From Adenophora triphylla var. japonica (taxonomy: Eukaryota > Streptophyta > Magnoliopsida > Asterales > Campanulaceae), in NCBI GenBank assembly GCA_022495995.1, contig JAFEMH010006959.1, forward strand, positions 1 to 64,000: a stretch of DNA of 64,000 bases, in the 5' to 3' direction. Every line of letters starts with the position of its first letter. Position 1 is the first letter of the stretch. The position numbers were made by a program, and so were the translations under genes. Positions 22,751 to 34,450 of the stretch are shown piece after piece. The notes under the pieces are model-generated. The model was not told the DNA's origin, made no database searches, and saw only the letters and a list, made by a program, of their open reading frames with translations.

Positions 22751-23955
22751 CTTGAGGACGAAGGCAAGCTTCTACTTGAACTTTCTTGATGCATGGGGCG
22801 GAGGCAAGCCCCTGTTTTTCGATATGGGGTCGATCTCCGTCTTTGAGTGACCTTTTGTTGTCCCTTGATGTTGCCGCCTTCGTTGACTTGATGAAGGTGA
22901 TGATGGGGATATGTTTTGGAAAGTGTATGGCTTGATGGAGGCCTTTGTGAGGTGAGGAAAGTGTATAGGGAGGGCATTAGTTGACTTTCTCGCACCAATT
23001 AATTAAAATCTTAATCATTTCCAGAGATTATTTGTTGAGCGATGCGAGTGATCATTTAAAATAAAACCATTTCATTAAATGTAATGTAGTTGTGCAAATA
23101 ATGTCTCAAGTCTAGCGAGAAAAGAAAAAGACTCTTTTATAGAAAACTTAAGATTAACTACAATGTCCAAGGAGGACTTGATTGAACGAAGAAAGTACTA
23201 GAACCTACGAAGGTTGACTAAAGAAGCTGTTTTAATATTAAAGGATGGGTAGCCCCTAGTCTAGCTACTCTTTGTTGTTGGGTGCCAAGACGCTTGAGCT
23301 TTCCATCTTTACATTAACCGATTCCATTACTTGCAGGCCGAGGCGGTGATCGATTACGTGCCCATGATGCGGGTGGGAGTGGAGGAGTTTGAGGCCATGG
23401 AGCAGTGGGGCGAGCACAAGTTGTCCAAAGAAGCGGGTCGGAAAAATCACGGGGACGAACTTTGTCGGCGAGCATATTGATGGAAGGAAGTGAACTGAGA
23501 GGACCTTGAGGGGTATTGGGCTCTGTTTGGGAGGATTCGGCGATGCGGCGGTTGTTTTGAGTGAAAGGGGTGATACTAGGCGGTGTGTCTTCGGGCCTTT
23601 CTCAAGCTTGGAGCTGGCATTAGACAAGTGTGCTCTGCAGGGCGAGGTTGTCCTATCGGATTCTCTCACTTCGGGCACTTGAATTTTGCGCGACAGAATC
23701 ATTTCTTTGCACAGTTCGACATCTTGGGTCAAAGGAGTGCTAGTACTTATCATAAGATCAAGCTTCTCTGCATTTGTTTCACTTGCTCTATCAATATTGC
23801 CACATGGGGATCAACGGGAACATTCGAGTTCTTGGAACTCGCAACAAGACTCTTATCGGCGAGAGGAAACACGGCCGCGAGGCTGGTGGCCCGACGGGTG
23901 AATTCACTAAGTCCGGTAGATGACAACGGAAAACTTGTGGCATCCGGATTTTCTT
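22750..23955. other. Element 3 spacer, no gene recognised
   Basis: Includes a minus-strand frame of 162 codons at 23265-23753 with low-complexity Ser/Pro-rich composition, possibly a gag tail. No known motif is identified. Confidence 0.4.
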
Positions 23956-24859
23956 TTAGCAACTCATGATCGCATTCGGGTGGGTGTAGAGGCTTGAGAA
24001 CATAGCCACATAGCTCAAGCGATTATGTGAAGGCTGGAGCATAAAGCTGGCGGTATTCTTTGAAATTGAGGAACAGTGTGATGGAGCCCAACTCGTTACG
24101 AGGAGGCGAGGCGATGGAGCCCTAATGGCTTTGAGGTGTTGGAAAGGGCTGAAGAGGAATTGTCCTTGGCAAGGGATCATATGTGGATGGACGGAGGTGT
24201 TGGCCGTGGGATGGAGAGTTATAGGATGAAGGGATGAAATCACTTGTTTACGAAGTCTCATCTTCGACCATGACCGAGGAACCATTCGCCTCAGCATTAC
24301 ACGAACTCCATGGCGGCGGAGAGCATTGATGAGCGAGGTCGGCTGTTCTTCATGAATCTTATGGGCGTTTTCCAAAGCCGGGACTAACTCTTCCTTCCTA
24401 ATCATCGGATTTCTTGTATCCTTGCGCACTACGCCAAATACGCCATCGAGATCATTATCATCCCATTTAACCTTGGCGTCGATCGTGAACTTATCGGAGG
24501 GCGAGAGTTCAAAGCATTTCACCAAATCCGGCTTTGCCATGGCCACATGCTTGTTGCGATCAAACCATCCATTCTCAACATTTGTTGCGACTAAATCATA
24601 CGGCTTGTCGAGTACATTGAATTCACGAGTTTGAATCATAAAATTCAATCATGTTTACATTCGCGTTGTTTGGGAAAGGATCATTGGCGGGGTTGAGATC
24701 ACTAAGGCGCTCGAGTTTGCCCTTCTTAATTAATCCCTGAATCGCCTTTCTCAAAGGCATGTACGGTTGTCGGTCGTATGACCGTGAGTGCTGATGGAAA
24801 GCACAATACTTAGTGGTGTCAAAAGGGATTTTGGGATCCTTGGGGCGATAGTTTCTCAT
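23956..24859 (-). pseudogene. Duplicated gag finger module 2 and following gag-like block
   Basis: Minus strand, 24859 to about 24690 reads NYRPKDPKIPFDTTKYCAFH, then in a shifted frame GHTTDN, then back to LRKAIQGLIKKGKLERL. This repeats the finger module of the preceding gag in tandem. Downstream, 24648-23956 encodes a 230-residue frame beginning MNFMIQTREFNVLDKPYDLV, with DKFTIDAKVKWDD resembling the gag N-terminal motif. A new gag unit may therefore start here. Confidence 0.5.
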
Positions 24860-26890
24860 GGGTTCGAGGAGACCTGCTCTAGCAAGCTATTTAAAACTTT
24901 GCTTAAGGGAACACCCAAATCCTCGGGATTCGAGATTTGGTCATTGACTTGGTCACCATTACGAACGGGGTTTGCCGGTTTTGGTCCATTGGGGCGCTCA
25001 AGCTTGCCCGTTTCGATTAACCTTTGAACCGCTCTCTTCAAGACTATGCAGTTGTCGGTCGTGTGGCCATAATGATCATGGAAGGCGCAGTGCTTACTCA
25101 TGTCGAGAGGTGCATTTGAGCTCCTTGGATGGTAGTCCTTGAGAGGCTCCAAAAGGCCTACCCTTACTAAGCCCTTGAAAATTAAGCCCATGGGCATCCC
25201 AAGATCATCAAAACGTTCTCGTTGCCTTAAAGGACCACCATTTCTTGGTTGCTTTTGGGGGCCGTCAATTGTACACAATGCCTTCTTTCCTCTACCGGAT
25301 GTCGGAGCCGTGTTGGAAGGGTAAGGTTTATAGCGGTGAGACATGTTCAGACTCGTAGTCTTTTCCCGTGCACGAACCCTTTTGATGTAATCATCGATGT
25401 AATCGTCGAGATTCGACCTTTTGTAAACTACATTCGTGTCAGATACACAAGATTGATATGGTGAGATGGCCTGAGTCGAGCGATCGTCGATACTCTCGTC
25501 GCTAGGCTTTTCTTGTACCTTCTTAATTGGTTCTACCAATAATCCATTGGATGAGTCAATAGGAACATTAGGATTGCATGACCCCGCCACAAGATTGGCA
25601 TTAGCAAAGCGAAACCACGGTAGGAAGTACTCTGGTGGGAGGAATGACAGTGCGAGCATTAAAAGCGTGACCGTAATCTTCCTCATAAGGCACAGCGGTT
25701 GCCGAAGATGAAGATATATGGCTCGTAATGGGTGGATACCGGGGAGCGGTGAGTGCGGATCCGGAAAGGCTGCTGAAAACATGAGGTTTGAGGCATCGTA
25801 ACGATAGGATTGAATGTGTCTTGACCGCACCGAGGAACATGGCTGCAAGGGAAATGTGTATCTTGTACTTGATGAGCGAGGAGCGGCTTGCGTAGCAGCC
25901 GGGTGGAGAATCGATGAGGAGCATTTGACCTTGTCGGACTTCCCAGCCGGAGGGGCGGGGTAGAGCGATGAAGTGGTGATAAAAGCACAGTGGCCCACGT
26001 GATCTTGCGGTATCATAGGGGCCGGTGTGCTTTGAGAATTGGAGGAAGCAAGGCGGCCTCCTCTCGAACCATGGAGCCGAGAAACGAACTGTCCCATTCC
26101 GAGATGGTGACCCGAGCCGGGCTGATGCGGTGAAGTAGTAAACGACCCCTTCCAAGCGATGACCCGAACCGGACTGATGTTGTGAAGTAGTAAGCTGGCC
26201 CCTTCAAGGCTGCGGGCAAAAGCCAACCGACTCAATCCTGGTGGTGAGACACGAGAGGCACCGAGGGCGGGTTGACCTAGATCGGACTGTCGAGGAGTAT
26301 CGAGCGATAAGGGCTGAGATGTCTTGAACGACCAATTCCAGATTGATGACCGGGCAGGCTGAGGTTTTGGAGTAGCGAGGCCCATTCCAAGGCGATTGAA
26401 ACCCAAAGGTGAAAACTGGGAGGTGCCGGGGGAAGTTGACCAAGATCGATACGATGAGGCCGAGAGGCGTGAGTGATAGGCTTGGGGATGCTTGGCCCAT
26501 TAGTAGTTCCACACGAAAGGGGACGGGGCATTTGATGGTAGTTGGCATGCCGGGAGGGTAATTAGCTCCAATCTTCGCATCAACCGTAAAGGTTCCATTA
26601 GGGTGGTGAACAATTGCTAGCCCACAGGTTACGATACTTTCCAATAAGCGGCTGATCTGAGCCTCTTGATTTTGTCTTATCTGTTCCAACATCGATTCCA
26701 CTGTTCGGCATTTTGCGGATTTTCGGGGTGTGGAGTTGTACGTCCCCCACCGTTCTCCTCTGAGTTGGTCATTACGAAACTTTGAGCTGAAGCGAAGGAG
26801 GAAACCGATGAAGTATCGACTTCGAATGGCTGATTTGAACAAACGATGACCCGGGGTCTCGATCCAAACTTTGCTTCTTGTGGAAGGCAC
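24856..26890 (-). pseudogene. gag of Tat-like element 3
   Basis: The frame starting at 26890 holds MLEQIRQNQEAQISRLLESI, then GLAIVHHPNGTFTVDAKIG, then proline/serine-rich sequence. Frames shift between 26.4 and 25.5 kb. The C-terminal part (25220-24970) reads DDLGMPMGLIFKGL, LLEPLKDYHPRSS, KHCAFHDHYGHTTDNC and LKRAVQRLIETGKLER. The last blocks are the gag finger region characteristic of plant Tat elements: an atypical C-x2-H-x4-GHTT-x2-C knuckle followed by LKR. Gag would coat element RNA into particles. Several frame changes make it unlikely that one protein is made. Confidence 0.65.
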
Positions 26891-28233
26891 AAAAGGGTGT
26901 GGTTCGAGACTCGGGAAGCGAAACAGGTTGGTGTTTGGGCTTAGGGCTCATGCAACATGCGGTTATTTGTTCTTGTTTACTTAAAACATGTTTTATTAAC
27001 CTAATCGGTTGGAAAAGATTGCTCTTCTTTTTCGCGAACTACTCGATTCTGGATCGGTGGGCCCCGTCACTACGTCTATAAGCCCCTCGTATTCCACTGT
27101 ATTTCGACCTCCCGGGGTGGACAGGCCCGGGCGAGGTCCTATAGGGCAAGCGGGTCCCACCGACCGAAAGAAAACGATCCTAAAAGTCTGGCGGGTAATC
27201 GAGTCTTAACGAGCATTCGATGTAAATTACGGACAAAGGCGACATCAAAAGTCAAGATCATATCCAGGGGCTCGACGAAAAGTCGGCATGATTTGGAGCG
27301 ATAGCGTCCACAATTGATCTTGACTTGTTGTCGGTTAAGCCGTAATTAGGCATGGAATAATCATTAATCCTTGATGACTCGGTGTCAATCTTTGGGAGTC
27401 AATGTATAATTTGTGCCGATCGAGCCGAAGTCAAGGCGCCGGTCAATATCTTGGTCAAAGTCTGCGGCGGAAAACCGGCGAACTTCGGCGATAAGGGTCC
27501 CCGAAAGATATTGAGTCGGTATGCCGACAAAGGCTTGAAAGGAAAGGTCTATACACAGACAGGGCATGACACAGACCAGACTAAAAACCAACCGGGTCTC
27601 GGACAAAGTGTGTCACGGACAAGTGCATGGTCGACACGAGGCTCCATGGGATGTTTGGGTAGTCCTGTGCTCATCCGAGAGGCGTAATAAGACCAAACGG
27701 ACCGCGACAAGGATTTCCCCGGGTTAAGGACGTAGTGTGCAGTGTACGGTCACGTGCGCGTAGTGTGCAAGCAGTCTATATTCTTTTTCTGAGTAAAATA
27801 GAAATTTTTATGTGTCTTAAAAGGCATGATGCATGATTTTTTTTTTTGAAAATTTTCTTTTTTTTTTTTGAAAATCCTTTTTTTTTTTGAAAATCCTTTT
27901 TTTTTTGAAAATTTTAATGAGCACATAAGCACGTAAGCACGAAAATTCCGACAGTTAGGGACATTATTCCGACAGTCAAAATTTTGACTTTCTCCGAGGC
28001 GGCCAAAACAACACGAAAACTGTGCAAAAATCAACACACACACAAAAATGATTTTCAAAGCCGGGACGGAAGCTTGACCCTCAAAAGCTTTTTTTTGAAA
28101 ACGGTGATACCGGTACGTGGGATTGTTAAACCACAATTTATCCCCGACTCGTGTTAGGAGGCGATAACGGGAAGTTTAATGGTTTCCACCAATATACCAA
28201 GTATCATTTTTTTTTTTTTAAAAAAAAGCTTAT
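26890..28233 (-). other. Leader of element 3 between primer site and gag
   Basis: A 1.3-kb leader with poly-T/GAAAATTTT tracts near 27838-27915 and 28204-28228. A 101-codon plus-strand frame (27382-27687) and a 73-codon minus frame overlap, with no motif. Long leaders are usual in this lineage. Confidence 0.5.
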
Positions 28234-28251
28234 TCCCCAGCGGAGTCGCCA
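28234..28251 (-). promoter_or_regulatory. Primer binding site matching tRNA-Arg 3' end
   Basis: On the minus strand TGGCGACTCCGCTGGGGA, one base after the LTR end. The plus-strand text TCCCCAGCGGAGTCGCCA is what I recall as the 3' end of plant tRNA-Arg(ACG) including CCA. This fixes element orientation and the 5' LTR edge. Confidence 0.85.
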
Positions 28252-28252
28252 C

Positions 28253-30100
28253 TGTGATGATGCCCGATTTTTTTTTGAAATCAAAACGGAGTCGCCACGC
28301 CATTTTTGTTTTAAGGGCCAAAACTTTGAAAAAAGCTCGAGATCAGAGATTTAGGTTCGGAGGTCATGTTACGCGTCGGGAAGGACGTTAGTGTGCACCC
28401 GGAGCGCCTCGTAAAACGAGTCTTCCAAACATTTGAAATCCTTTTGTGTGTATGTGTGTGTGTGTTTTGACCAAAATGAGTTGAAACTGAGAAAAACAAA
28501 AATGGGGAACTCTTTATAAGACTTTGAACAATCCCCAAGATTTTTGGTATGATTTTTGGGTTGAGTCTTGGCACTCAAAAGATTTTTGGGAGTTGAAAAG
28601 CAATTCTGCCAGAATGAAAAAGGCAGTTGACCCTTGACTTTGAAATGGACTTAAAGGCTTCAAAACCTCAGAATCTGGGAAAAGTCCGAGAATGAAAGTT
28701 GCTTAAAACACCCTAAATAGGGTTTCTGCCAAGGAACTTTCCATTTTGGAAGTAATTTGAGGGGTCAAAACCTTCTGGAAATCTCAGATGTGAAATCTGG
28801 ATTTCCAGAAGCTAATGAACTGGCCTCTAAGATACAAATTGAAAGATTGGGTTTTACTCACGCAAAAAATAAAGTAAAAATATGTATGGAAAGATCTGGA
28901 TGTTGGCTACAAAAAGTATTTTGTAGTCGACACCAAATTCCAAGTTTATCTATGTCCAAAAATTAGACCATGGACTGAGGTCTGAGAAAATTGCTACTGG
29001 ACAGCAACTTCTCAAGAGAGAAAATATGATTTTAAAGGGGGTTTTTGCATCCATGCTTGTCCCCATTTCCCTAGGTTTTGGTTAGTGACCACTAGACATT
29101 TTAGTGGTGAATCAACTATACCAAACCATCCTTGGGGTACATTAGGACTAAGCACTTCATTTGCTTGGGAAGGGGAATTTTATCCTTTGAAAATGGGATT
29201 TGGTGCCTGAAAATGGTATTTAGGGTTTTGAAAATGCATTTTGCAAGTAAATAAGAACACATTGAAGAAAATGTTGATCCTTGTAGAAGATCATCCATGG
29301 AGATGAACTTCCATGGTGATCTTCTTGGATCTAAGACAAGAAGATAAAATAACTACATTTTGTAGTTTAAAGATGCATGCATGAATGAGAGACTTAGTGT
29401 AGGGAGAGGAAGGTTATACCTATCTTCCTTGTGTCTTGTGTTTGAATGGATTCAAAGGCTTGAATGTGTTTAGGATTTGAAAGTGTTTAGGGTTGATGAT
29501 TTGAGTTGGTTAAAGAGAAAACAAGTAGATAACAATGAAGTCCTCTATGTTTTCTCTCTATTCCTCCTCCTAAAGGGTGATTTGAGCTTGAGTTAGTGTA
29601 TGTATAAGAGTATGTATGAGAGTGATTTGAAGTGTTTGTGAGTGAGTGAGATTTGGGAAAGATTGAAGAGAAAATGGTGGCAATTCAAGTGAATTCCCAC
29701 TGTTTTCTCCCTATATTTCGCCGAGTTTCGTTCTTGTGATCAAATTGTGTTGTTTTAACTGAGAGAGGAGGGTTCAATTTATAACCCCCTGTGAACATCA
29801 ATCATATTCGCGCGGAGGTCCTTGTAAACGTGCCTGGTGCATTAAATGCTGCTCCAGGCTTTAAACAGGAAGAATATTATTCAAAAATTTCCAGCAGTTT
29901 GTTTTTCAACTTGCCTAATTCGGATTTTTCCAATTTCTTTTGCTTTTTGAGATTCTTTTCTTGGTTTAACTTTAAATGGCAATGCCCACTTTACCCTTGC
30001 TTTGTTAGAAAGGTTAGGGTTTGTTAGAAATGTTAGAAATGTTAAAACTCTCGTTAATTTTCTAATGAAAGTACTAACGGCTCAAATTGGAGCACTTACA
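28253..30100 (-). mobile_element. 5' LTR of element 3
   Basis: Reads TGTAAGTGCTCC... from 30100 and ends ...GCATCATCACA at 28253, 1848 bp with TG/CA ends. A TATA-like TTATAAATTG lies near 29778-29787 on the minus strand. GGCGTGGCGACTC is at 28289-28301 (minus sense). A 1038-bp part (29063-30100) is about 98% identical to 15329-16369. Confidence 0.87.
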
Positions 30101-31214
30101 CATGGGAGAATGCATGTAAAAATGACATTTTTAGTGAAAAGATGACATTTTTGGGTTGCAAAGGATGCATTTGATTTAAAGAAATGATCTTTATTTGCAA
30201 ATGATGTATTTGATTTAAAGAAGTGATCTTTATTTGCAAAGGATGCATAAAGACATGATTTTTATGCAAAGGATGCATTTTTATGAAGAAATTGGGATTC
30301 GAATATGCAAGGGATGCATGAAGATTGTATTTTGAAAAGCATAGGATGCTAATTTAGGATAAAGATATGATCTTTAATGCAAAGGATGCTTGAAAAAGGA
30401 TTTCATATGCAAAGGATGCATTTTTATCATAAAGATTGGATTTTTATATGCAAATGATGCATAAAGATGATATTTTTATTAAAAATAGGGTTTTTAGGTG
30501 CAAAGGATGCACCTTTGATTCAAAAGATTACATTTTTAATGGCAAGGGATGCCTAATGCATGCAAAGGGGGAAATGGGGTATAAAGATATGATCTTTAAC
30601 TATGAATGCCAAGTCCCAAGCAAAGATAATAACAATATATGAAAATGCAATGAGCAATTAAAATCACATAGAGCAATTAGGATGCAAGTTTAGGGCGTGA
30701 GAGGTTACCAATGGCTTCCTCTTCTTCTTTGGATGGAGCTAGGTGGAAAGGTTGATCTTGGGATCTTCAAGGAGGAGGGAGGTGGCTTCTTGGCCTTCTT
30801 CTTCACCTTCTTGGACTTCCAGCAGCTCTTGGGAGTGTATTTTACGTATTATGTGTGATGTTGTTGATATTGTTGTTGTTAAAAATGGGTAGAGGAGGGC
30901 TCTATTTATAGGCAGTCTGGATAAGGCCAATGAAGCCGTGCGGCCAGAGACCCTTGGCTAATGCAGCCGTGCGGCATTATCCCTTGTGACTCAGCATGTT
31001 TCTAGAATCATGCAAGGTGGCAATTTCTAGAACATTTCCTAATTAAGAAAAACGTGTTTCTTAATTAGGAAGCTTCCCCTTCAGCCCTTATTTGTTTTGG
31101 AACAGTTCCGGAATATTTCCGGAACACTAGGAAGGTCCGGGGAATTACCGGGAAACTTATCGAAATTGTCGGGAAATTTAACCGGAAGGCATGAGCCAGA
31201 TTTGGGTACTTACA
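30101..31214 (-). mobile_element. LTR4: start of a 5' LTR of Tat-like element 4
   Basis: The minus strand starts TGTAAGTACCCAAATC at 31214, right next to Athila pol, and carries a TATA box (plus TATTTATA at 30903-30910). Just upstream of TATA on that strand are two GCCGCACGGC inverted pairs (30935-30944 and 30966-30975). The LTR is cut at 30100 by element 3; its remainder is not identifiable in the window. No polypurine tract flanks it on the right, so it is a 5' LTR inserted into Athila. Confidence 0.7.
30110..30580. repeat. Loose GCAAAGGATGCAT repeats in LTR4
   Basis: More than ten irregularly spaced copies of ATGCAAAGGATGCAT with AAAGAxATGATCTTTAT spacers of 25-45 bp. They lie downstream of the LTR4 TATA box, so within the transcribed part. 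Confidence 0.85.
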
Positions 31215-31215
31215 G

Positions 31216-33263
31216 CAAGGCATTGTTTTGGGTCATGTTGTGTCAAAGAAAGGCATAGAGGTCGATAGGGCGAAAATTGATGTTATTTCTTCCCTTCCCT
31301 ATCCCACTAATGTGCGTGAGGTCCGGTCATTCCTCGGTCATGCGGGGTTTTACCGGTGCTTCATAAAAGATTTTTCCAAAATCGCCTCTCCCCTATGCAC
31401 TTTGTTACAAAAAGAGGTTGATTTTCATTTTGATGAGAGGTGTAAGGGGGCCTTTAATGAGTTGAAGTCTAGGTTGACCACCACCCCCATAATCCAAGCA
31501 CCCGATTGGTCTCGTCCCTTCGAGATCATGTGTAATGCTAGTGATTATGCAATTGGGGCTGTTTTGGGTCAAAAGGTGGAGAGGGCATCCCATGTCATTT
31601 ACTATGCTTCTATGACCCTCAATGATGCCCAAAGGAATTATACCACAACCGAGAAGGAGATGTTGGCGGTTGTTTTTGCTCTTAAGAAGTTTCGATCATA
31701 TCTTGTAGGCACCAAAGTCATTGTTTACACCGACCATGCTGCTCTTAAGTATCTTATGACCAAGAAAGAGGCAAAACCTAGACTTATTAGGTGGATCCTT
31801 TTATTGAGTGAATTTGATATCGAGGTGAAGGATAAGAAGGGGGCGAGAATCTTGTGGCCGACCATTTGAGTCATCTTGTTCTTAAAGAGGATGAGCCCTC
31901 TAATCAGTATTCTATTCGGGGTGAGTTTCCCGATGAGTCTCTTTGGGTGGTTCAGTCGTCCGCACCATGGTACGCAGATTTGGTCAATTTTCTTGTGTCT
32001 CAAAAGTTCCCTCCGGGACTGACTAAATCTAAGAAGGATAAAATCCAGAGTGAGGCAAAATATTATGTTTGGGATGAGACTTATTTGTGGAGGCATTGTG
32101 CGGATCAAGTGATTCGTAAGTGCGTAGCCGATAGTGAGATTCATTCCATCCTTAGATTCTGTCATGAGCATGCGTGTGGGGGTCATTTCGGTGCTAGAAA
32201 CACGGTGAGGAAATTGCTTAAGAGTGGTTTTTATTGGCCTACCCTGTTCTATGATGCGTATAACTTTTGCAAATCTTGTGATAGATGTCAAAGGGTTGGT
32301 AACATTGGTCGACGTGATGAGATGCCACAACATTTTGTCTTAAATTGTGAGATTTTTGACGTATGGGGAATAGACTTTATGGGTCCTTTTCCCAATTCAT
32401 TTAACTTCTTGTACATCTTGTTAGCGATCGACTATGTTTCCAAGTGGGTTGAAGCAATCCCCACACGCACCGATGATTCACGAGTAGTGGTCAATTTCCT
32501 TAGGTCCAACATAGTGTGTAGGTTTGGTATGCCTAGGGCCATCATTAGTGATAGGGGGACACATTTTTGTAATAGGAAGGTCTAAGCTTTGGTTAAGAAA
32601 TATCATATTACTCATAAGATTTCGACCGCCTATCATTCCCAAACTAATGGCCAAGCGGATGTGTCCAACCGGGAGATCAAATCCCTTCTTGAGAAAATTG
32701 TGAATCCATCTAGGAAGGATTGGAGTCTTAGGCTTGATGACGCTTTGTGGGCCTACCGGACGGCTTATAAGACACCTATCGGTATGTCCCCATATCGATT
32801 AGTGTTTGGGAAGCCGTGTCATTTACCAGTGGAGTTGGAACATAGAGCATTTTGGGCCATTAAGAAATTTAATATGAACCTAGATGGGTCCGGTGAGGAG
32901 AGAAAGTTGCAACTAAGCAAGTTGGATGAGATTAGGAGAGAAGCTTACGAGAACAACCAACTCTATAAGGAGCGGTCAAAGGCTTGGCATGATAAAATGA
33001 TCATTAGGAAGGACTTTAAGGTTGGTTAAAAAGTCCTCTTATTTGATTCCCGTCTCCGGTTGTTTCCCGGAAAGCTTAGGTCTCAGTGGACCAGACCTTT
33101 TATTGTGAGGGAGGTATATCCGCATGGTGCGGTTGAGATTGGTAGTCTCTCCGGAGACAAGATTTTTAAGGTAAATGGTCAACGCCTAAAATTGTATCAT
33201 GATGGCGTGGTAACAAATGAGGATGTGGAGGTGCATTACCTCCAAAATCCTAATTATGATTAG
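31216..33263 (+). pseudogene. Athila pol: RT C-terminus, RNase H, integrase
   Basis: It opens with [20 protein letters not shown] and [20 protein letters not shown] (end of RT and connection). RNase H follows with TEKEMLAVV and VYTDHAAL intact, but the usual CDASD is CNASD, which loses the first catalytic Asp. A one-base shift near 31848 precedes ADHLSHL. Integrase has the HHCC finger (FCHEH...CKSCDRC) and a complete D-D-E triad: WGIDFMGP, IISDRGTHF and [10 protein letters not shown]. In-frame TAA codons at 32582 and about 33027 interrupt it. The chromodomain-like end is absent, as is normal for Athila. It is inactive as it stands. Confidence 0.92.
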
Positions 33264-34450
33264 ACCTTATTTCTGAGTCTTGTCAAAGACTTAAAATTTG
33301 ATGCTTGCCGGGGGCTTACCCGGCGTTTGGTCTAGCTAAAGACGGTAAAGAAGGGCGGCTATCCGGGAGGCAACCCGGGATTTAATCTCATTCATTCTTA
33401 GTTTTTATTGTTGTTGTATTTATGTTTTTTTTTATCATTATATGAATCGGTGCTACTAAAGGTATTTGCTTTGTGGTGGTGTGCAGGGAGAAGTAAAGGA
33501 GAAAGGATCAAAGCCTGGGCCTGTAAAAAAAAAAAAAGCTGAAAACAGGCCATAGGATGACTCATCCCCTAGTCCAAGCCAACTATTCCCCAAAAGGGGG
33601 ACGACTGATTCTGAAGCATATGCCAAGGGGACGACTCATCTCATGTTGAACCAACTATTCCCCCAAATGGGGGACGACTGATTCTGGAGGGGGCTAATTG
33701 GGGATGACTCGTGCCCCTTGGGACGACTCATCCCTTGAGCCTGTTCTAAAAAAAAAAAGAATTTTTTTTTGAAAATCAAGGGTTTTAAACCTTCAGTCGT
33801 CGTCCCCCACTCTCCTTCTAAGTCGTGCTTCCTTTTTCTTCCTTCTCTTTTTCTCTCTACAAACACCCACCAATCCACCATTACCACCACCTAAATTCAC
33901 CATCCTCCAATCCCTACATCCAAAACCTTCACCCTCCTACCCTTCCTTAACCAAAACTGAGCCCCATTCTCTCTTCATCTTCATCTTCAACCCCTAAATC
34001 ACCATTAAAGCCCCAAGCTTTCTTTCTCTACCCCAAATCCAAAATTCCATCCAACTCCCTCCTTTTCTTCGAAATCCGAACCCTAATCCACCATCTTTAC
34101 CCAATTTTGACCCACCTTCTTCAATTTTTGCCTTCAATCCACCCCAATTTTCGAAAATTCACTAAACCCTTGAAAGTCAAAGAGGAGGTTTTTGGTCAAA
34201 ATCTGTTGGAGGTTGCCGTTGACTGTTCAAGGAAGGCTGAGACCACGTTGGGAGTGTTAGTAAGGTACAATTTCACCCTTTCTCTTTTGCACTTTCAATT
34301 GATGGGACTTGTGGAATTTGTAGTGTGGTGGTTCGGTTGGGATTTGAAAGGAGGTTTTGTATAGGGTGGTGATTTGTTGTTGCCTGAACTTTGTGAATTG
34401 TGTGGAGGATTTGTTGTGGGCTTTTTGTGTTGAAAAAAAAATAAAAAATT
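33264..34450 (+). other. Athila pol-ORF3 spacer with LTR-like motif cluster
   Basis: Carries GGAGGCAACCCGGG at 33376-33390. At 33550-33740 there are two copies of the module CCAACTATTCCCC + GGGGGACGACTGATTCTG, also found in the LTR U3 at 37009-37043. From 33780 follow a TTTTAAACC TATA-like site and a long CT-rich, leader-like stretch (33800-34100). A possible GT donor lies at about 34264. This would suit an internal promoter or spliced leader for the next ORF; unproven. Confidence 0.5.

Larger units (their letters stand above)
15329..30100 (-). mobile_element. Non-autonomous Tat-like LTR retrotransposon 3 (gag only)
   Basis: A minus-strand element of about 14.8 kb. Its 5' LTR is 28253-30100, tRNA-Arg primer site 28234-28251, leader 26.9-28.2 kb, gag-related blocks 20.2-26.9 kb, tandem arrays 16.8-18.3 kb, polypurine tract 16370-16385, and truncated 3' LTR 15329-16369. 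The overlapping LTR parts differ at roughly 20 of 1040 positions by eye, so insertion was recent. I found no protease, reverse transcriptase, RNase H or integrase motif. Such an element would need proteins from a relative; gag-only LTR elements in plants have been called TR-GAG. It sits in the LTR of element 4. Confidence 0.75.

Noticed and set aside
22411..22998. Lysine-rich 195-codon frame on the minus strand
   Set aside because: Encoded by the poly-T/GAAGCTT microsatellite; low complexity.
28234..28251. tRNA-Arg gene fragment
   Set aside because: Only the 3' 18 bases match, positioned one base from an LTR end, so it is a primer binding site.
31216..33263. Plant pararetrovirus sequence
   Set aside because: The integrase with HHCC finger and D-D-E triad and the flanking LTR show a Ty3/Athila retrotransposon.
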